The notes under the pieces: model-generated | The model's database searches: none | What the model saw: the letters and a program-made list of their open reading frames with translations, nothing else | What the model was told of the DNA's origin: nothing | In this document: piece by piece, positions 46,914 through 54,786 of the stretch | Layout: every line of letters starts with the position of its first letter | How positions within the stretch are numbered: position 1 is the first letter of the stretch | Source of the DNA: Thiocapsa bogorovii | GTDB lineage: Bacteria; Pseudomonadota; Gammaproteobacteria; Chromatiales; Chromatiaceae | Length of the DNA stretch: 64,000 nt | Assembly: GCF_021228795.1 (NCBI RefSeq) | Contig: NZ_CP089309.1 | Span: 2,542,001 to 2,606,000 of the forward strand | Reading direction: 5' to 3' | Position numbers and translations under genes: made by a program

Positions 46914-47486
46914 ATGGTCGAGCCAAGGGGTTGGCATTCCCGCGGCTATCTGCCGCATCTGGACCTGCCGGGTCTACTCCAATTCATCACCTTTCGCTTG
47001 AGCGATTCGCTGCCGGCGGCGGTCCTGCATCGCCTCGCGGCAGAGACCGCCGATGACGAGGCTGAGCGTTACCGGCGCATCGAGGCCTATCTGGATGCGG
47101 GCCACGGCGCCTGCTGGCTGCGCCGGCCAGAGATCGCCACCCAGGTCCAAGATGCCCTACTCCATTTCGACGGTGCGCGCTATCGGCTCCTGGCCTGGGT
47201 CGTGATGCCGAATCACACCCACGCGTTGATCGAGACCAAGCGCGGCTTTCCGCTGCCCGGCGTTGTGCAGTCTTGGAAAGGCTTCACGGCCCGACGGGCG
47301 AATACACTGCTCGGCCGCAGCGGGGCGTTCTGGCAGCGAGACTACTACGACCGCTACATCCGCGACGATGCCCACTTGGCCGCGGTGACGCGCTACATCG
47401 CTCACAACCCGGTCAAGGCGGGGCTCGCGAAGAATCCAGCCGATTGGCCCTTCGGCAGCGCCGGATTCAGCGACGGCGACGGCTGA
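46914..47486 (+). CDS. REP-associated tyrosine transposase (RAYT, IS200-like Y1 domain)
   Basis: 190 residues. The start at 46914 has AGGAG eight bases upstream. The Y1/HUH signature is present: LAWVVMPNHTHALIE gives the HxH metal site, and FWQRDYYDRYIRDD supplies the candidate catalytic tyrosine. RYIAHNPVKAGL and WPFGSAGF are typical of RAYTs. Such enzymes are thought to mobilise REP/BIME sequences. The gene is bracketed by elements E1 and E2 and appears intact. Confidence 0.92.
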   Translation: MVEPRGWHSRGYLPHLDLPGLLQFITFRLSDSLPAAVLHRLAAETADDEAERYRRIEAYLDAGHGACWLRRPEIATQVQDALLHFDGARYRLLAWVVMPNHTHALIETKRGFPLPGVVQSWKGFTARRANTLLGRSGAFWQRDYYDRYIRDDAHLAAVTRYIAHNPVKAGLAKNPADWPFGSAGFSDGDG

Positions 47487-47522
47487 ATCGCGACTGCCAA
47501 GGTTGCAGGAAGCGCCGGCTGG

Positions 47523-47702
47523 ACTGGGAGCGCCGGCTTTCCAGCCGGCTTCGCGCACCGGGGGCTCGATGCCCCCGGTGCGCGACCTGCAGCGGTCGTC
47601 CCGTGCCGCAACGGGTGGCGATCGACCGACCGCCCTAACGCCGTCAACGCGGCATCAAGCCGCGTCGACGGCGAGCCGGCTGGAAAGCCGGCGCTCCCAC
47701 TA
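47523..47702. repeat. REPIN-like palindromic element E2, downstream of RAYT
   Basis: Left arm ACTGGGAGCGCCGGCTTTCC (from 47523); right arm GAGCCGGCTGGAAAGCCGGC with GCTCCCACT to 47702. It includes an inner hairpin (CACCGGGGGC...GCCCCCGGTG, 47557-47581). With E1 it frames the RAYT gene. Confidence 0.82.
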
Positions 47703-47777
47703 GGCCGGCTGGCGCCGCCACCCTTGTCTCGGCAGCCGTGCAAGGCTAACCTCCGCTTAGCTAACCAGAGACCAACC

Positions 47778-48026
47778 ATGCAGACGCAGTTCAACATCCA
47801 CGAGGCCAAGTCACAGCTGTCTCGGCTCATCGAACAGGTAGAGGCCGGCGGCGAGGCCGTCATCGCCCGCGCGGGCAAGCCGATCGTCCGCCTGGTGCTG
47901 GTCGGTGACGCACCACAGCGGCGGATGCTCGGCCGCCTGGAGGGCCGCTTCAAGCTGCCCGACGAGCATGCGCCGCCGATCCCGGAGACCCCGGATGAGT
48001 TCATCGACGCCGTCGAGGGCCGCTGA
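47778..48026 (+). CDS. type II antitoxin, Phd/YefM family
   Basis: 82 residues. The N-terminal fold FNIHEAKSQLSRLIEQVEAG and VIARAGKPIVRLV is the Phd/YefM DNA-binding domain. The C-terminus (LPDEHAPPIPETPDEFIDAV) would wrap the toxin. Its stop overlaps the toxin start (TGATG). It likely autoregulates the pair. Confidence 0.88.
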   Translation: MQTQFNIHEAKSQLSRLIEQVEAGGEAVIARAGKPIVRLVLVGDAPQRRMLGRLEGRFKLPDEHAPPIPETPDEFIDAVEGR

Positions 48027-48433
48027 TGCGGGTGCTGACCGACACCCACATCCTGCTGTGGGCCCTATTGCAGCCCGCGCGACTCGATGCGGCGTACAGA
48101 GACGTGCTGGAATCGCCCGAGCACCAGGTCTTCTTCAGCGCCGTCAACATCTGGGAGATCGCGATCAAGCGCGCCCTCGACCGCCCGGATTTCGACGTAG
48201 AGCCGGATGCGGTCCATCGCGCCGCACTGGAAACCGGCTTTCGCGAACTGCCGATATCCGCCGTCCATGCCGCGGCCCTCCGTCACGTGCGGGCTCATCA
48301 TCGCGATCCGTTCGACCGCCTGCTGATCGCCCAGGCGCGCACTGAGCCGCTGCTGCTGATGACCGACGACCCGCTGATCGACCTTTATCCTGTTCAGCGC
48401 ATGGGCGCGGTCGCCGCCGGCAAGAAGGCTTAG
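48026..48433 (+). CDS. PIN-domain toxin (VapC-like ribonuclease)
   Basis: 135 residues. The acidic PIN residues are in LTDTHILLWAL (Asp6), AVNIWEIAIKRAL (Glu) and HHRDPFDRLLIAQA (Asp). The end has LLMTDDPLIDLYPVQRM. It forms a module with the Phd-type antitoxin. All catalytic positions are present, so it should be active. Confidence 0.88.
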   Translation: MRVLTDTHILLWALLQPARLDAAYRDVLESPEHQVFFSAVNIWEIAIKRALDRPDFDVEPDAVHRAALETGFRELPISAVHAAALRHVRAHHRDPFDRLLIAQARTEPLLLMTDDPLIDLYPVQRMGAVAAGKKA

Positions 48434-48485
48434 ACTACGTTCAAGTCTCGCTTCTTGCCTTTCCCGGACCGCGAGGGAGCAGTGG

Positions 48486-49298
48486 ATGTCAGCCGAAACG
48501 CAGAGCCACTCGGCCACAATCCTCATCATCGACGACGAGCCCGTCGCGCTGCGCGCCATCGTCGCCGAGCTGAATGGCCTCGGCTTCGAGACCCTGATCG
48601 CCCGCGACGGGGCCGATGGTCTGCGCAAGGCCGAGCGGGGCAGCCCCGACCTGATCCTGCTGGACATCCTGATGCCCGGCTGGGACGGCTACGAGACCTG
48701 CCGGCGCCTCAAGGCGGACCCGGCGACCCGGACCACTCCGGTCATCTTCCTCACCGCGCTCAGTGATACGGCGGAGAAGCTCCAGGGCTTCGAGGCCGGC
48801 TGCGTGGACTACATCACCAAGCCCTTCGATCATCGCGAGGTCCTGGCGCGGGTCAGCGCGCACCTGCAACAGCGGCACCTGTTCGCGCGCATGGCCGAGC
48901 AGGTCGAGCCGCCCGGCGAGGGCCAGGCGACCCCCGCCGGCCGCGAGCACGCGCATCCTCGGGATGCGGATCAGCCCGGCTTGCGTCTCGTCTACCGCGC
49001 CATCGACATCCTGCGCGACGAGATGGCCGACCCGCCCTCGCTCACCGCGTTGGCACACCGCGTCGGCACCAACCAGGCGCGGCTCGGCCGCGAGTTCCAG
49101 ACCCACCTCGGCATGAGCACCTTCGAATACCTGCGCGAGCAGCGCCTGGTCCGAGCACAGGAGCTGCTGGCCACCACCGACCTGCAGGTCCAGCAGATCG
49201 CCGATGCCGTCGGCTTCAATCGGGCAGGGGACTTCGCCACGGCGTTCAAGCTCCGGTTCGGCGTGACGCCGCGGGAGTACCGCAGGCGGCACGGGTAG
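48486..49298 (+). CDS. response regulator with receiver and AraC-type DNA-binding domains
   Basis: 270 residues. The receiver (about 10-130) has IDDEPVALRA, the phospho-acceptor in LILLDILMPGWDGYE, FLTALSDTAEK and the lysine in CVDYITKPFDHRE. A low-complexity linker (130-165) leads to an AraC-type double HTH (LTALAHRVGTNQARLGREF, then QIADAVGFNRAGDFATAFK). GAGGGAG precedes the start. No kinase is adjacent, but the hybrid kinase at 41659-46551 lies beyond the RAYT and TA genes and is the likely partner. Confidence 0.9.
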   Translation: MSAETQSHSATILIIDDEPVALRAIVAELNGLGFETLIARDGADGLRKAERGSPDLILLDILMPGWDGYETCRRLKADPATRTTPVIFLTALSDTAEKLQGFEAGCVDYITKPFDHREVLARVSAHLQQRHLFARMAEQVEPPGEGQATPAGREHAHPRDADQPGLRLVYRAIDILRDEMADPPSLTALAHRVGTNQARLGREFQTHLGMSTFEYLREQRLVRAQELLATTDLQVQQIADAVGFNRAGDFATAFKLRFGVTPREYRRRHG

Positions 49299-49396
49299 CG
49301 GCAAGCTGAGCGCCCGCGCCCGTTCAGCGCGGGCCCGGCGGATTGTGGTGTCAGTTTCGCCGATGGCACAGACGCCGCCGGCGTGGCGTCGGGTCC

Positions 49397-49601
49397 ACTG
49401 GGAGCGCCGGCTTTCCAGCCGGCCTCGCGCGCCGGGGGCTCGGATGCCCCCGGCTCGCGACCTGCGGCGCTGGAGCCAGGAATTCACCCACAAGCGCCGC
49501 TGACCGGCCGGCCCCACAAGTGCCCTCCTACCAGCCCAGACGCCGCCGACACGGCATCGAGCCGCGCCGGCGGCGAGCCGGCTGGAAAGCCGGCGCTCCC
49601 A
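49397..49601. repeat. REPIN-like palindromic element E3
   Basis: Left arm ACTGGGAGCGCCGGCTTTCC (from 49397); right arm GAGCCGGCTGGAAAGCCGGC with GCTCCCAG to 49601. It has an inner GCCGGGGGCTC/GCCCCCGGC hairpin. The central core is more diverged than in E1, E2 and E4. It lies in the gene-free gap 49299-49714. Confidence 0.8.
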
Positions 49602-49714
49602 GCCCGTGCCCGTTGGGGCGGTAGCGCGCAGTGAAGCCCATCCGGACACCACCCGGGGCCGATGGGTAGCGCGCCTCCAAACCCATCTTGCTTCTCTGTA
49701 TCGAGACCAACGTC

Positions 49715-50080
49715 ATGACGGGCCTAATCACCCGCAGCCTGGTCGCCGCCCTGCTCGTCTCCACCACCGCCCTGGCCGGCGGCATCCACACCCAGCGCGT
49801 GCACTTTGCCAAAGGCGCCGACAGCGCCACCATCGAGGGCAGAATCCAAGGCGACATGACCATCGACTACCTGCTTGGCGCCAGACAGGGCCAATCCATG
49901 AACGTCAGCATGGCCACCGACAACGGCGCCAACACCTTCAACACCATCGCCCCCGGAAAGGAGAACGACTTCTTCGCCCACCCGGCGGACGTCGCCGAGA
50001 GCGTCTGTTTCCTGACCCAGCAGCCCAGGTCCGCCTGGACCGTCGAGCTCGACCTGCGGCCCTTTGGGGAGACCTGGTAG
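49715..50080 (+). CDS. chimeric gene: PliG-like N-terminus joined to a short-chain dehydrogenase tail (PliG copy 2)
   Basis: 121 residues. Residues 1-85 (signal VAALLVSTTALAGG, then RVHFAKGADSATIEGRIQGD to NTIAPGKEN) match the PliG-like protein at 54787 closely, also at DNA level. From about 49968 the sequence switches to HPADVAESVCFLTQQPRSAW and TVELDLRPFGETW, which resembles the C-terminus of short-chain dehydrogenases. The conserved second half of PliG (LPASGDYKxRVY) is lost, so inhibitor function is doubtful. The product may be unstable. It follows element E3. Confidence 0.65.
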   Translation: MTGLITRSLVAALLVSTTALAGGIHTQRVHFAKGADSATIEGRIQGDMTIDYLLGARQGQSMNVSMATDNGANTFNTIAPGKENDFFAHPADVAESVCFLTQQPRSAWTVELDLRPFGETW

Positions 50081-50176
50081 GGCGCATGCGCGACAGGGCG
50101 ATCCGCCATCCCGCCACCTGCCCGACGCCAAAGCCTCCCAGCAGGTAGCGGAACCGCTGTCGCGTTCCGCGCGGGC

Positions 50177-50524
50177 TCAACCCGGCAGCCGCAAGGTGAC
50201 CACGAGTAGCGCCTCCTCGGCCGACGCCACAAAGCGTCCGATCTCCTCGCGCGATTCGCGCAACAGTCGAAGGACGGGGACCGTTCCGGCATTCCCGACA
50301 CTCAGCCAGACCACCTTGGGTGGGGCGCCGTACTGAAAGCTGCGCTGGCGAAAATCGTTGTCCTTGGAGACCAGCACGTAGCCCTCTGCCTTGGCGTATT
50401 CCCAAACCAACGTGTCCGTGGCGCCGCGAAGACCCACCAATTCCACGTGGCTGCTCTCCGGATACAGATCCCCCAACAGGGCCGGGAGCCTGGGGCTCAG
50501 GTTCTCGTCAAGCAGCAATTTCAT
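50177..50524 (-). CDS. DUF5615 PIN-like toxin
   Basis: 115 residues. LLLDENLSPRLPALLGDLYP is the diagnostic N-terminus. VLVSKDNDFRQRSFQYGAPP and VVWLSVGNAGT complete the PIN-like fold. It overlaps the DUF433 gene by 17 bases, and this pairing is a common putative toxin-antitoxin arrangement. The toxic activity is inferred from family association. Confidence 0.85.
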   Translation of the reverse strand: MKLLLDENLSPRLPALLGDLYPESSHVELVGLRGATDTLVWEYAKAEGYVLVSKDNDFRQRSFQYGAPPKVVWLSVGNAGTVPVLRLLRESREEIGRFVASAEEALLVVTLRLPG

Positions 50525-50750
50525 GCGGCACGCCCGTCGCCAACCGCCGCTCCCGCTGGGCCGCGAACATCAGCACTGCCCTCAGATCCTCCGCCTTGAG
50601 ACTGGGGAAATCCGCCAGGATCTCCTCCTCGCTCATGCCCCCGGCCATATACTCCAGGATGTCATAGACCGTGATACGGGTCCCGCGGATGCACGGCTTG
50701 CCGCCGCGGACGTCCGGGTCGATGGCAATCCGTTCGTTCAAGTCGATCAT
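50508..50750 (-). CDS. DUF433 antitoxin-like protein
   Basis: 80 residues. The start at 50750 has GAGGAGGA upstream. IDPDVRGGKPCIRGTRITVY is the family signature, followed by a helical ILEYMAGGMSEEEILADFPS. Members have a winged-helix-like fold and are usually paired with DUF5615. Its ATG overlaps (ATGA) the end of the open frame that carries the truncated PIN domain. Confidence 0.87.
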   Translation of the reverse strand: MIDLNERIAIDPDVRGGKPCIRGTRITVYDILEYMAGGMSEEEILADFPSLKAEDLRAVLMFAAQRERRLATGVPHEIAA

Positions 50751-50935
50751 GGTTCTTCCTCCTCGGCCAACGAATCCAAGGTTAGACCAAAAGGGCCGAC
50801 CGCCTCGCAGCCATCCGCGTTGCGAAGACGGCGCAAATGCCCGCAGGGCGATCCGCCAGTCCGCCGCCCCTCCCTTTGCAGCATCCTCCCAGCGGATGCC
50901 CGAACGCCCCGCCGGCTCCGTGGCTCCTGCCGCGC

Positions 50936-50955
50936 GACGGGGCACGCGCCCCGTC
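50936..50955. repeat. perfect inverted repeat in the damaged PIN region
   Basis: GACGGGGC-acgc-GCCCCGTC is a perfect eight-base stem with a four-base loop. It lies between the truncated PIN domain and the DUF433 gene, inside the 367-base stretch 50751-51117 that otherwise holds no clear gene. It may be a recombination scar or an RNA hairpin; no T-run is present. Confidence 0.4.
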
Positions 50956-51117
50956 CGGTAGGTTTAGTATGCGGCCCGACGTCACCGGACAAACGTGCGG
51001 CACGGAGTACACGCTCCGTCCCGCGCGAGCTTTGCTGAGATGCGTCAAGACAAGACCTGACGACCCCGCCTCTCGCTCGGTGCCGGAGCCTCCCGACCGT
51101 AGAAAAGGTTCCAGGCT

Positions 51118-51301
51118 CAATTAAATCTGTGTCGTGCGCCTTGCGAATGATGTCGAAGACATTGTTGAAGCTGATGGCCGAGACCGGCGCCTCGCAGACG
51201 CCGGTCTCGGCCAGGGTCCAGACGCGAGCGGCCGCCGCATAGAAGGGCTCGCGCTTTGCCAAGACGTCGAGCAGCAGGTTGGTGTCGACGAAGATCCTCA
51301 C
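51118..51301 (-). pseudogene. truncated PIN-domain toxin
   Basis: About 60 residues of a VapC-like PIN domain remain: MRIFVDTNLLLDVLAKREPF, then AAARVWTLAETGVCEAPVSA and FNNVFDIIRKA. The family sequence then ends, and the open frame runs on through unrelated, arginine-rich sequence to 50747. The C-terminal acidic residues of the nuclease are missing. Its start overlaps the antitoxin stop (51298-51301). Confidence 0.7.
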
Positions 51302-51558
51302 CCGGCTTCGCCGTAGCGCTCCCGCAGGGCGTCACCGAGGAGATCGGCGTCCGCGCTGCCGGGTCCCAGCTCCGCTAGCCCGGTTGCGGCCCGAGTGAGG
51401 GGACCGATGAAGTCGGCGCGACGCGGGTGGTCCAGCGCATCGAGCCCGCGGATGAGCCCGGCGAGCATGGCCGAGGCACTGGTGTTGCGGGCAAGTGCCG
51501 CCTGCCTGGCGCGCTCGATGACCGATGCATCCATGCTGAGGGTAAGCTTTGTGTTCAT
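51298..51558 (-). CDS. DUF6364-like antitoxin
   Basis: 86 residues. KLTLSMDASVIERARQAALA is the ribbon-helix-helix-type N-terminus of this antitoxin family. The rest (LDALDHPRRADFIGPLTRAA) is the usual C-terminal extension. It would neutralise the PIN toxin encoded just downstream, which is truncated, leaving this an orphan antitoxin. Confidence 0.8.
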   Translation of the reverse strand: MNTKLTLSMDASVIERARQAALARNTSASAMLAGLIRGLDALDHPRRADFIGPLTRAATGLAELGPGSADADLLGDALRERYGEAG

Positions 51559-51756
51559 GGTGGACCCCAAGATACGTAAGAGTTTACAGAAAGGCGACGT
51601 ATTGCAGGCCGGATCGTCAATCGGTCTGGCGACTTCGCCACCGCTCCCCCTTCGCGAGCGCGGCTCGGGACGCCGCTGCCGAAGCCCGCGGTGCGGGAAA
51701 ACACATCCACCCGTTTCCTTACGGGCGCCCGTCCCGAGCCGACAGCCGCCAAAAAA

Positions 51757-51810
51757 GTTGGCTGGTGGAACACACATTGTTTGGTTTGCCGAACTGCTTG
51801 GCCGGAAGGG
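51757..51810. repeat. imperfect direct repeat, left copy
   Basis: It starts GTTGGCTGGTGGAACACACA and contains TTGTTTGGTTTGCCGAACT. The right copy is at 52108-52160. The two flank REPIN-like element E4. The core ATTGTTTGGTTTGCCGAACT is shared exactly. Confidence 0.65.
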
Positions 51811-51867
51811 GGTGTGCTTCGCGTAACAATGGTTGGGCAGACCCGCCACGGTCGCTGTCCGGCAAGG

Positions 51868-52044
51868 ACTGGGAGCGCCGGCTTTCCAGCCGGCCTCGCG
51901 CGCCGGGGGCTCGATGCCCCCGGTGCGCGATCTGCAGTGGTCGTTCCGTGCCGCGGCGGGTGGTGATGACCGACCGTCGTGACGCCGTCAACGCGGCATC
52001 GAGCCGCGTCGACGGCGAGCCGGCTGGAAAGCCGGCGCTCCCAG
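51868..52044. repeat. REPIN-like palindromic element E4
   Basis: Left arm ACTGGGAGCGCCGGCTTTCC; right arm GAGCCGGCTGGAAAGCCGGC with GCTCCCAGT to 52044. Inner GCCGGGGGCTCGATGCCCCC hairpin and core GGTCGTTCCGTGCCGC are present. It is nearly the same as E2. The 852-base gap 51559-52410 holds this element, the flanking direct repeats and no gene. Confidence 0.82.
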
Positions 52045-52107
52045 TGAGTCGCGGCGGGTCAGCACGCGCCGAAACACGGATGCGACGTCTGCGCAACCCA
52101 CCAGAAT

Positions 52108-52160
52108 GTTGGCCGGCCGAACAAATTGTTTGGTTTGCCGAACTTTTTGCTCCGGCAGCC
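52108..52160. repeat. imperfect direct repeat, right copy
   Basis: It reads GTTGGCCGGCCGAACAAATT followed by GTTTGGTTTGCCGAACTTTT. It is the counterpart of 51757-51810. Confidence 0.65.
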
Positions 52161-52410
52161 GTGCAGCCACTGACGCAGGATGTATCTTCCGCGGTCGATC
52201 GAGCGGAGTCAGGGCCGACCCGCCAACGGACGCGCCGGACCTTGTCTTGGCCTTATGGCCCCGCAAATCTCGCCGGCTCGCCGATAGACGCGCCGTGCCG
52301 GGGATCCGATAAGCCCGCGCGAAGCGGCTCGACAGTTAGCGAAAACAAAGGCGCAACGGGGCGCCGCCGTATCCAAGTCGCCCCAAACTTGAAATAGAGA
52401 GCATGACTTG

Positions 52411-52728
52411 ATGAACACCTTCGTGAAGATCGCCGCCGCCGGCCTCGCCGCCGTTGCCCTCACCGCCTGCGTCGAGGAGTCCAGCACCCGCTCCGGCGCC
52501 GGCATGCAGGCCCCGGTCAACTACGACGATCTGCGCATCGGGAGCGACATGGACGCGGAGCGCGGTCTGGAGAGCCGCGGCTTCGTTGCGGTCGACGGCA
52601 GTCAATCCGAAAGCGGCTTCTCCCACCTCATCATGTACAACCGCCAGACCGGCCAGTGCGTGGATTTGGAAACGAGTGGGGGCAAGGTCATGACCCTCAA
52701 CGAGGTCACGCATCCGAAGTGCCGCTGA
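52411..52728 (+). CDS. small lipoprotein with TGQCV...HPKCR domain (paralogue 1)
   Basis: 105 residues. The ATG at 52411 is used. Lipobox LTAC. The mature part has GLESRGFVAVDGSQSESGF, LIMYNRQTGQCVDLE and the end NEVTHPKCR. The same C-terminal domain closes the protein at 52886-53323. The two cysteines in QCV and KCR may bond. No known family is claimed. Confidence 0.68.
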   Translation: MNTFVKIAAAGLAAVALTACVEESSTRSGAGMQAPVNYDDLRIGSDMDAERGLESRGFVAVDGSQSESGFSHLIMYNRQTGQCVDLETSGGKVMTLNEVTHPKCR

Positions 52729-52885
52729 GCGCCATCGGGAGCGTGTATCGCGACTGCGACCGCTGCTGATTGGCCTAACGCCCGGATTTTAAAAGCCGAT
52801 TGACGCGGGCGTGCGTTGCATGCTCTGTCTGGCGCCGCTGGGCCGCGGCGACCGTTTCATTCCAATCCATCAGGAGTACCCGATC

Positions 52886-53323
52886 ATGAAAATGTCCATC
52901 GTTGCCGTCGCCATGCTGCTCACCGCGGCCGCTCCCGCCGGCTTTGCCTCGACCGCCTCGGAACGGGAATACCAGCGCGGCTACAACGACTGCTCCCAAG
53001 GCCGCTACGACCAGGACCAGCACGGCGAGTCCTACAAGAAGGGCTGCCGCGCCGCCGAGGACGGCCAGCCAGCCCCGGCCGCCGCGGGCAGCCACGGGTC
53101 GAAGGCCAAGATCTCGGATCTGAAGGACATGGACTCGATCAAGGCCTTCGACGTGATGACCTCGCGCGGCTTCAAGAGTGTGGACTACCTCGACAGGGGA
53201 AACTCGGCGTATAGCATCTTCTACAACCCCGAGACCGGCCAATGCGTCCAGCTGAGCGAAGACAATAACACTGGCCGCGTCGTGAGCGCCGATGACATCG
53301 GGACCCATCCGAAGTGCCGCTGA
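52886..53323 (+). CDS. secreted protein with TGQCV...HPKCR domain (paralogue 2)
   Basis: 145 residues. The start at 52886 has CAGGAG nine bases upstream. The signal peptide is IVAVAMLLTAAAPAGFA. A short repeat-like region follows (YQRGYNDCSQGRYDQDQHGE, then YKKGCRAAEDG), then the shared domain (FDVMTSRGFKSVDYLDRG, IFYNPETGQCVQLSEDN, GTHPKCR). It is probably periplasmic. Confidence 0.68.
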   Translation: MKMSIVAVAMLLTAAAPAGFASTASEREYQRGYNDCSQGRYDQDQHGESYKKGCRAAEDGQPAPAAAGSHGSKAKISDLKDMDSIKAFDVMTSRGFKSVDYLDRGNSAYSIFYNPETGQCVQLSEDNNTGRVVSADDIGTHPKCR

Positions 53324-53430
53324 GCGCCCGCCGGCATGACAGCATCCGCGCCAATGTCGGCCTGCGGTGCCAGCGCCGGGCTCCACGGCCAGAGATACGC
53401 GGCGAAGATCGCCGCGTATCGGCGTGAGCC

Positions 53431-53805
53431 ATGGTTGTCTTATTCAGGCTCGTCTATCTCTGCGCGGCGCTCCTCGCGAGCGCTGCGGGCGTGCTCGTCA
53501 TCGCCAGCTTCTTCATTCCGGATCGCGCCCCGCAGGGCACTGAATTCCTCGGCATCCACCTCGCGGTCGGCGCCGTCTTCCTGGGCGTGGGCGTCCTGCT
53601 CTCGGGCATACAGCGGCACGTCGCCGGTATTGCGGCACTGGCGGCGCACGGACACGCTGCCGAGACAGTGCAGGGGTTGGCAGCCCATCTCGGCCGGCTT
53701 CTGGCGTACCTCCTTGTGGGAGGCGCCTTTCTCTGCGCGGTGCTCGGCATGATGACCTATGCCATCCTGACCCGCATCGATCAGGGTTTTGCAGTGTTCG
53801 GGTGA
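53431..53805 (+). CDS. small integral membrane protein, unknown function
   Basis: 124 residues. Three hydrophobic segments: LVYLCAALLASAAGVLVIAS, IHLAVGAVFLGVGVLLSGIQ and LLAYLLVGGAFLCAVLGMMT. It precedes the protein at 53949 in the same direction. No family is recognised. Confidence 0.6.
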   Translation: MVVLFRLVYLCAALLASAAGVLVIASFFIPDRAPQGTEFLGIHLAVGAVFLGVGVLLSGIQRHVAGIAALAAHGHAAETVQGLAAHLGRLLAYLLVGGAFLCAVLGMMTYAILTRIDQGFAVFG

Positions 53806-53948
53806 AGCGCCTCTTGCGTTCAGCGGTGGAAATGACGCCGCGTCCGGCAACCGCGTTGGACCATTATGTCGGCCCCCGCTTGCCCGGGTTGCAGGAGAGG
53901 CCGGAGCGAGTACCTACACACCAACATCGATCGGAGGCCCTGAAGACG

Positions 53949-54620
53949 ATGAATCGGAAAGCACCGGCGGCCCTCGTTGCCGCCGTCTTGGCGGGCTGGA
54001 CGTTGCCGTCCGCCGCGGACTGGACGCAGGCCCGTTGCGAGATCTACCCGAAGGGCTCGGACAAGCTGCAGACGATGGTGCCCTGCACCTTCGGCCAGCG
54101 GCAGGGCTACATCACCATCACCCGCGAGGACGGCGTCACCTACGACCTCTCGCCGGTCGGTGACAGGCCAGGCAACTTCCGCGACCAGGACGGGAACGCG
54201 GTGTATCGCCAGAGCGGGCTCGGCGAGGCGGGGCTGATCTTCCGTTTCCCGAAGGAGAGCCTGTTCGTCTGGTGGGACAACGCCGCGAGCCCGCCTGCCG
54301 GCGCGGACAACGCCACTGCACCCTTCGCAACGAGGCGCGATGGCGGCACCTACGACGCCACCACCCTGCTGCGCTGCAAGGCGGCGGGTGACAGGGAGTA
54401 CGGCAACTGCCCGGCCGGCATTCTGCGCATGGAGAATAGCCAGGCGTCGATCGTGATCCAGAGCCAGCTCGGCCAGCAGTTCACGGTCAACTTCATGACC
54501 GACTACGTCAACGCCACCGTCGGCGAGGTGAAGGCCAAGCTGAACGGCGACCTGTGGACCGTGACCCGCGACAACGGCGAGGTCTACGAGGTGCCGCTGT
54601 CGGCCATCGAGGGCGGGTAA
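53949..54620 (+). CDS. secreted protein with C-terminal WTxT...GG module
   Basis: 223 residues from the ATG at 53949, which has GGAGG upstream. The signal peptide is ALVAAVLAGWTLPSAAD. Segments include WTQARCEIYPKGSDKLQTMV, GYITITREDGVTYDLSPVGD, QSGLGEAGLIFRFPKESLFV and a middle RDGGTYDATTLLRCKAAG. The end, DLWTVTRDNGEVYEVPLSAI plus EGG, aligns with the end of the lipoprotein at 33717-34115. Its last 213 bases are repeated at 55969-56181. It stands before a PliG-like gene, as does its relative. Confidence 0.72.
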   Translation: MNRKAPAALVAAVLAGWTLPSAADWTQARCEIYPKGSDKLQTMVPCTFGQRQGYITITREDGVTYDLSPVGDRPGNFRDQDGNAVYRQSGLGEAGLIFRFPKESLFVWWDNAASPPAGADNATAPFATRRDGGTYDATTLLRCKAAGDREYGNCPAGILRMENSQASIVIQSQLGQQFTVNFMTDYVNATVGEVKAKLNGDLWTVTRDNGEVYEVPLSAIEGG

Positions 54621-54683
54621 GGGCGGGCTTATGCGCCGGCTGTCCGGGCGTGGGACTGTTCAGCCGGGTATGGGTAGCGCCCG

Positions 54684-54714
54684 GTAGGATGTGTCGAGCG
54701 CAGCGAAACCCATC
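54684..54714 (+). repeat. short dispersed motif of the GTAGG...GAGCGCAGCGAAACCCATC type
   Basis: GTAGGATGTGTCGAGCGCAG is followed by CGAAACCCATC. This small intergenic motif is widely scattered in proteobacterial genomes. A shorter relative (GGGTAGCGCGC...AAACCCATC) precedes the chimeric PliG gene near 49664-49684, so the two PliG-like genes share parts of their leaders. Confidence 0.45.
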
Positions 54715-54786
54715 TGTCCCAAACCCATCTGTCGAAGCTCATCATCCCTCTTCGTATTCAGATCAAGCTTTCACACCAACCCCGAG

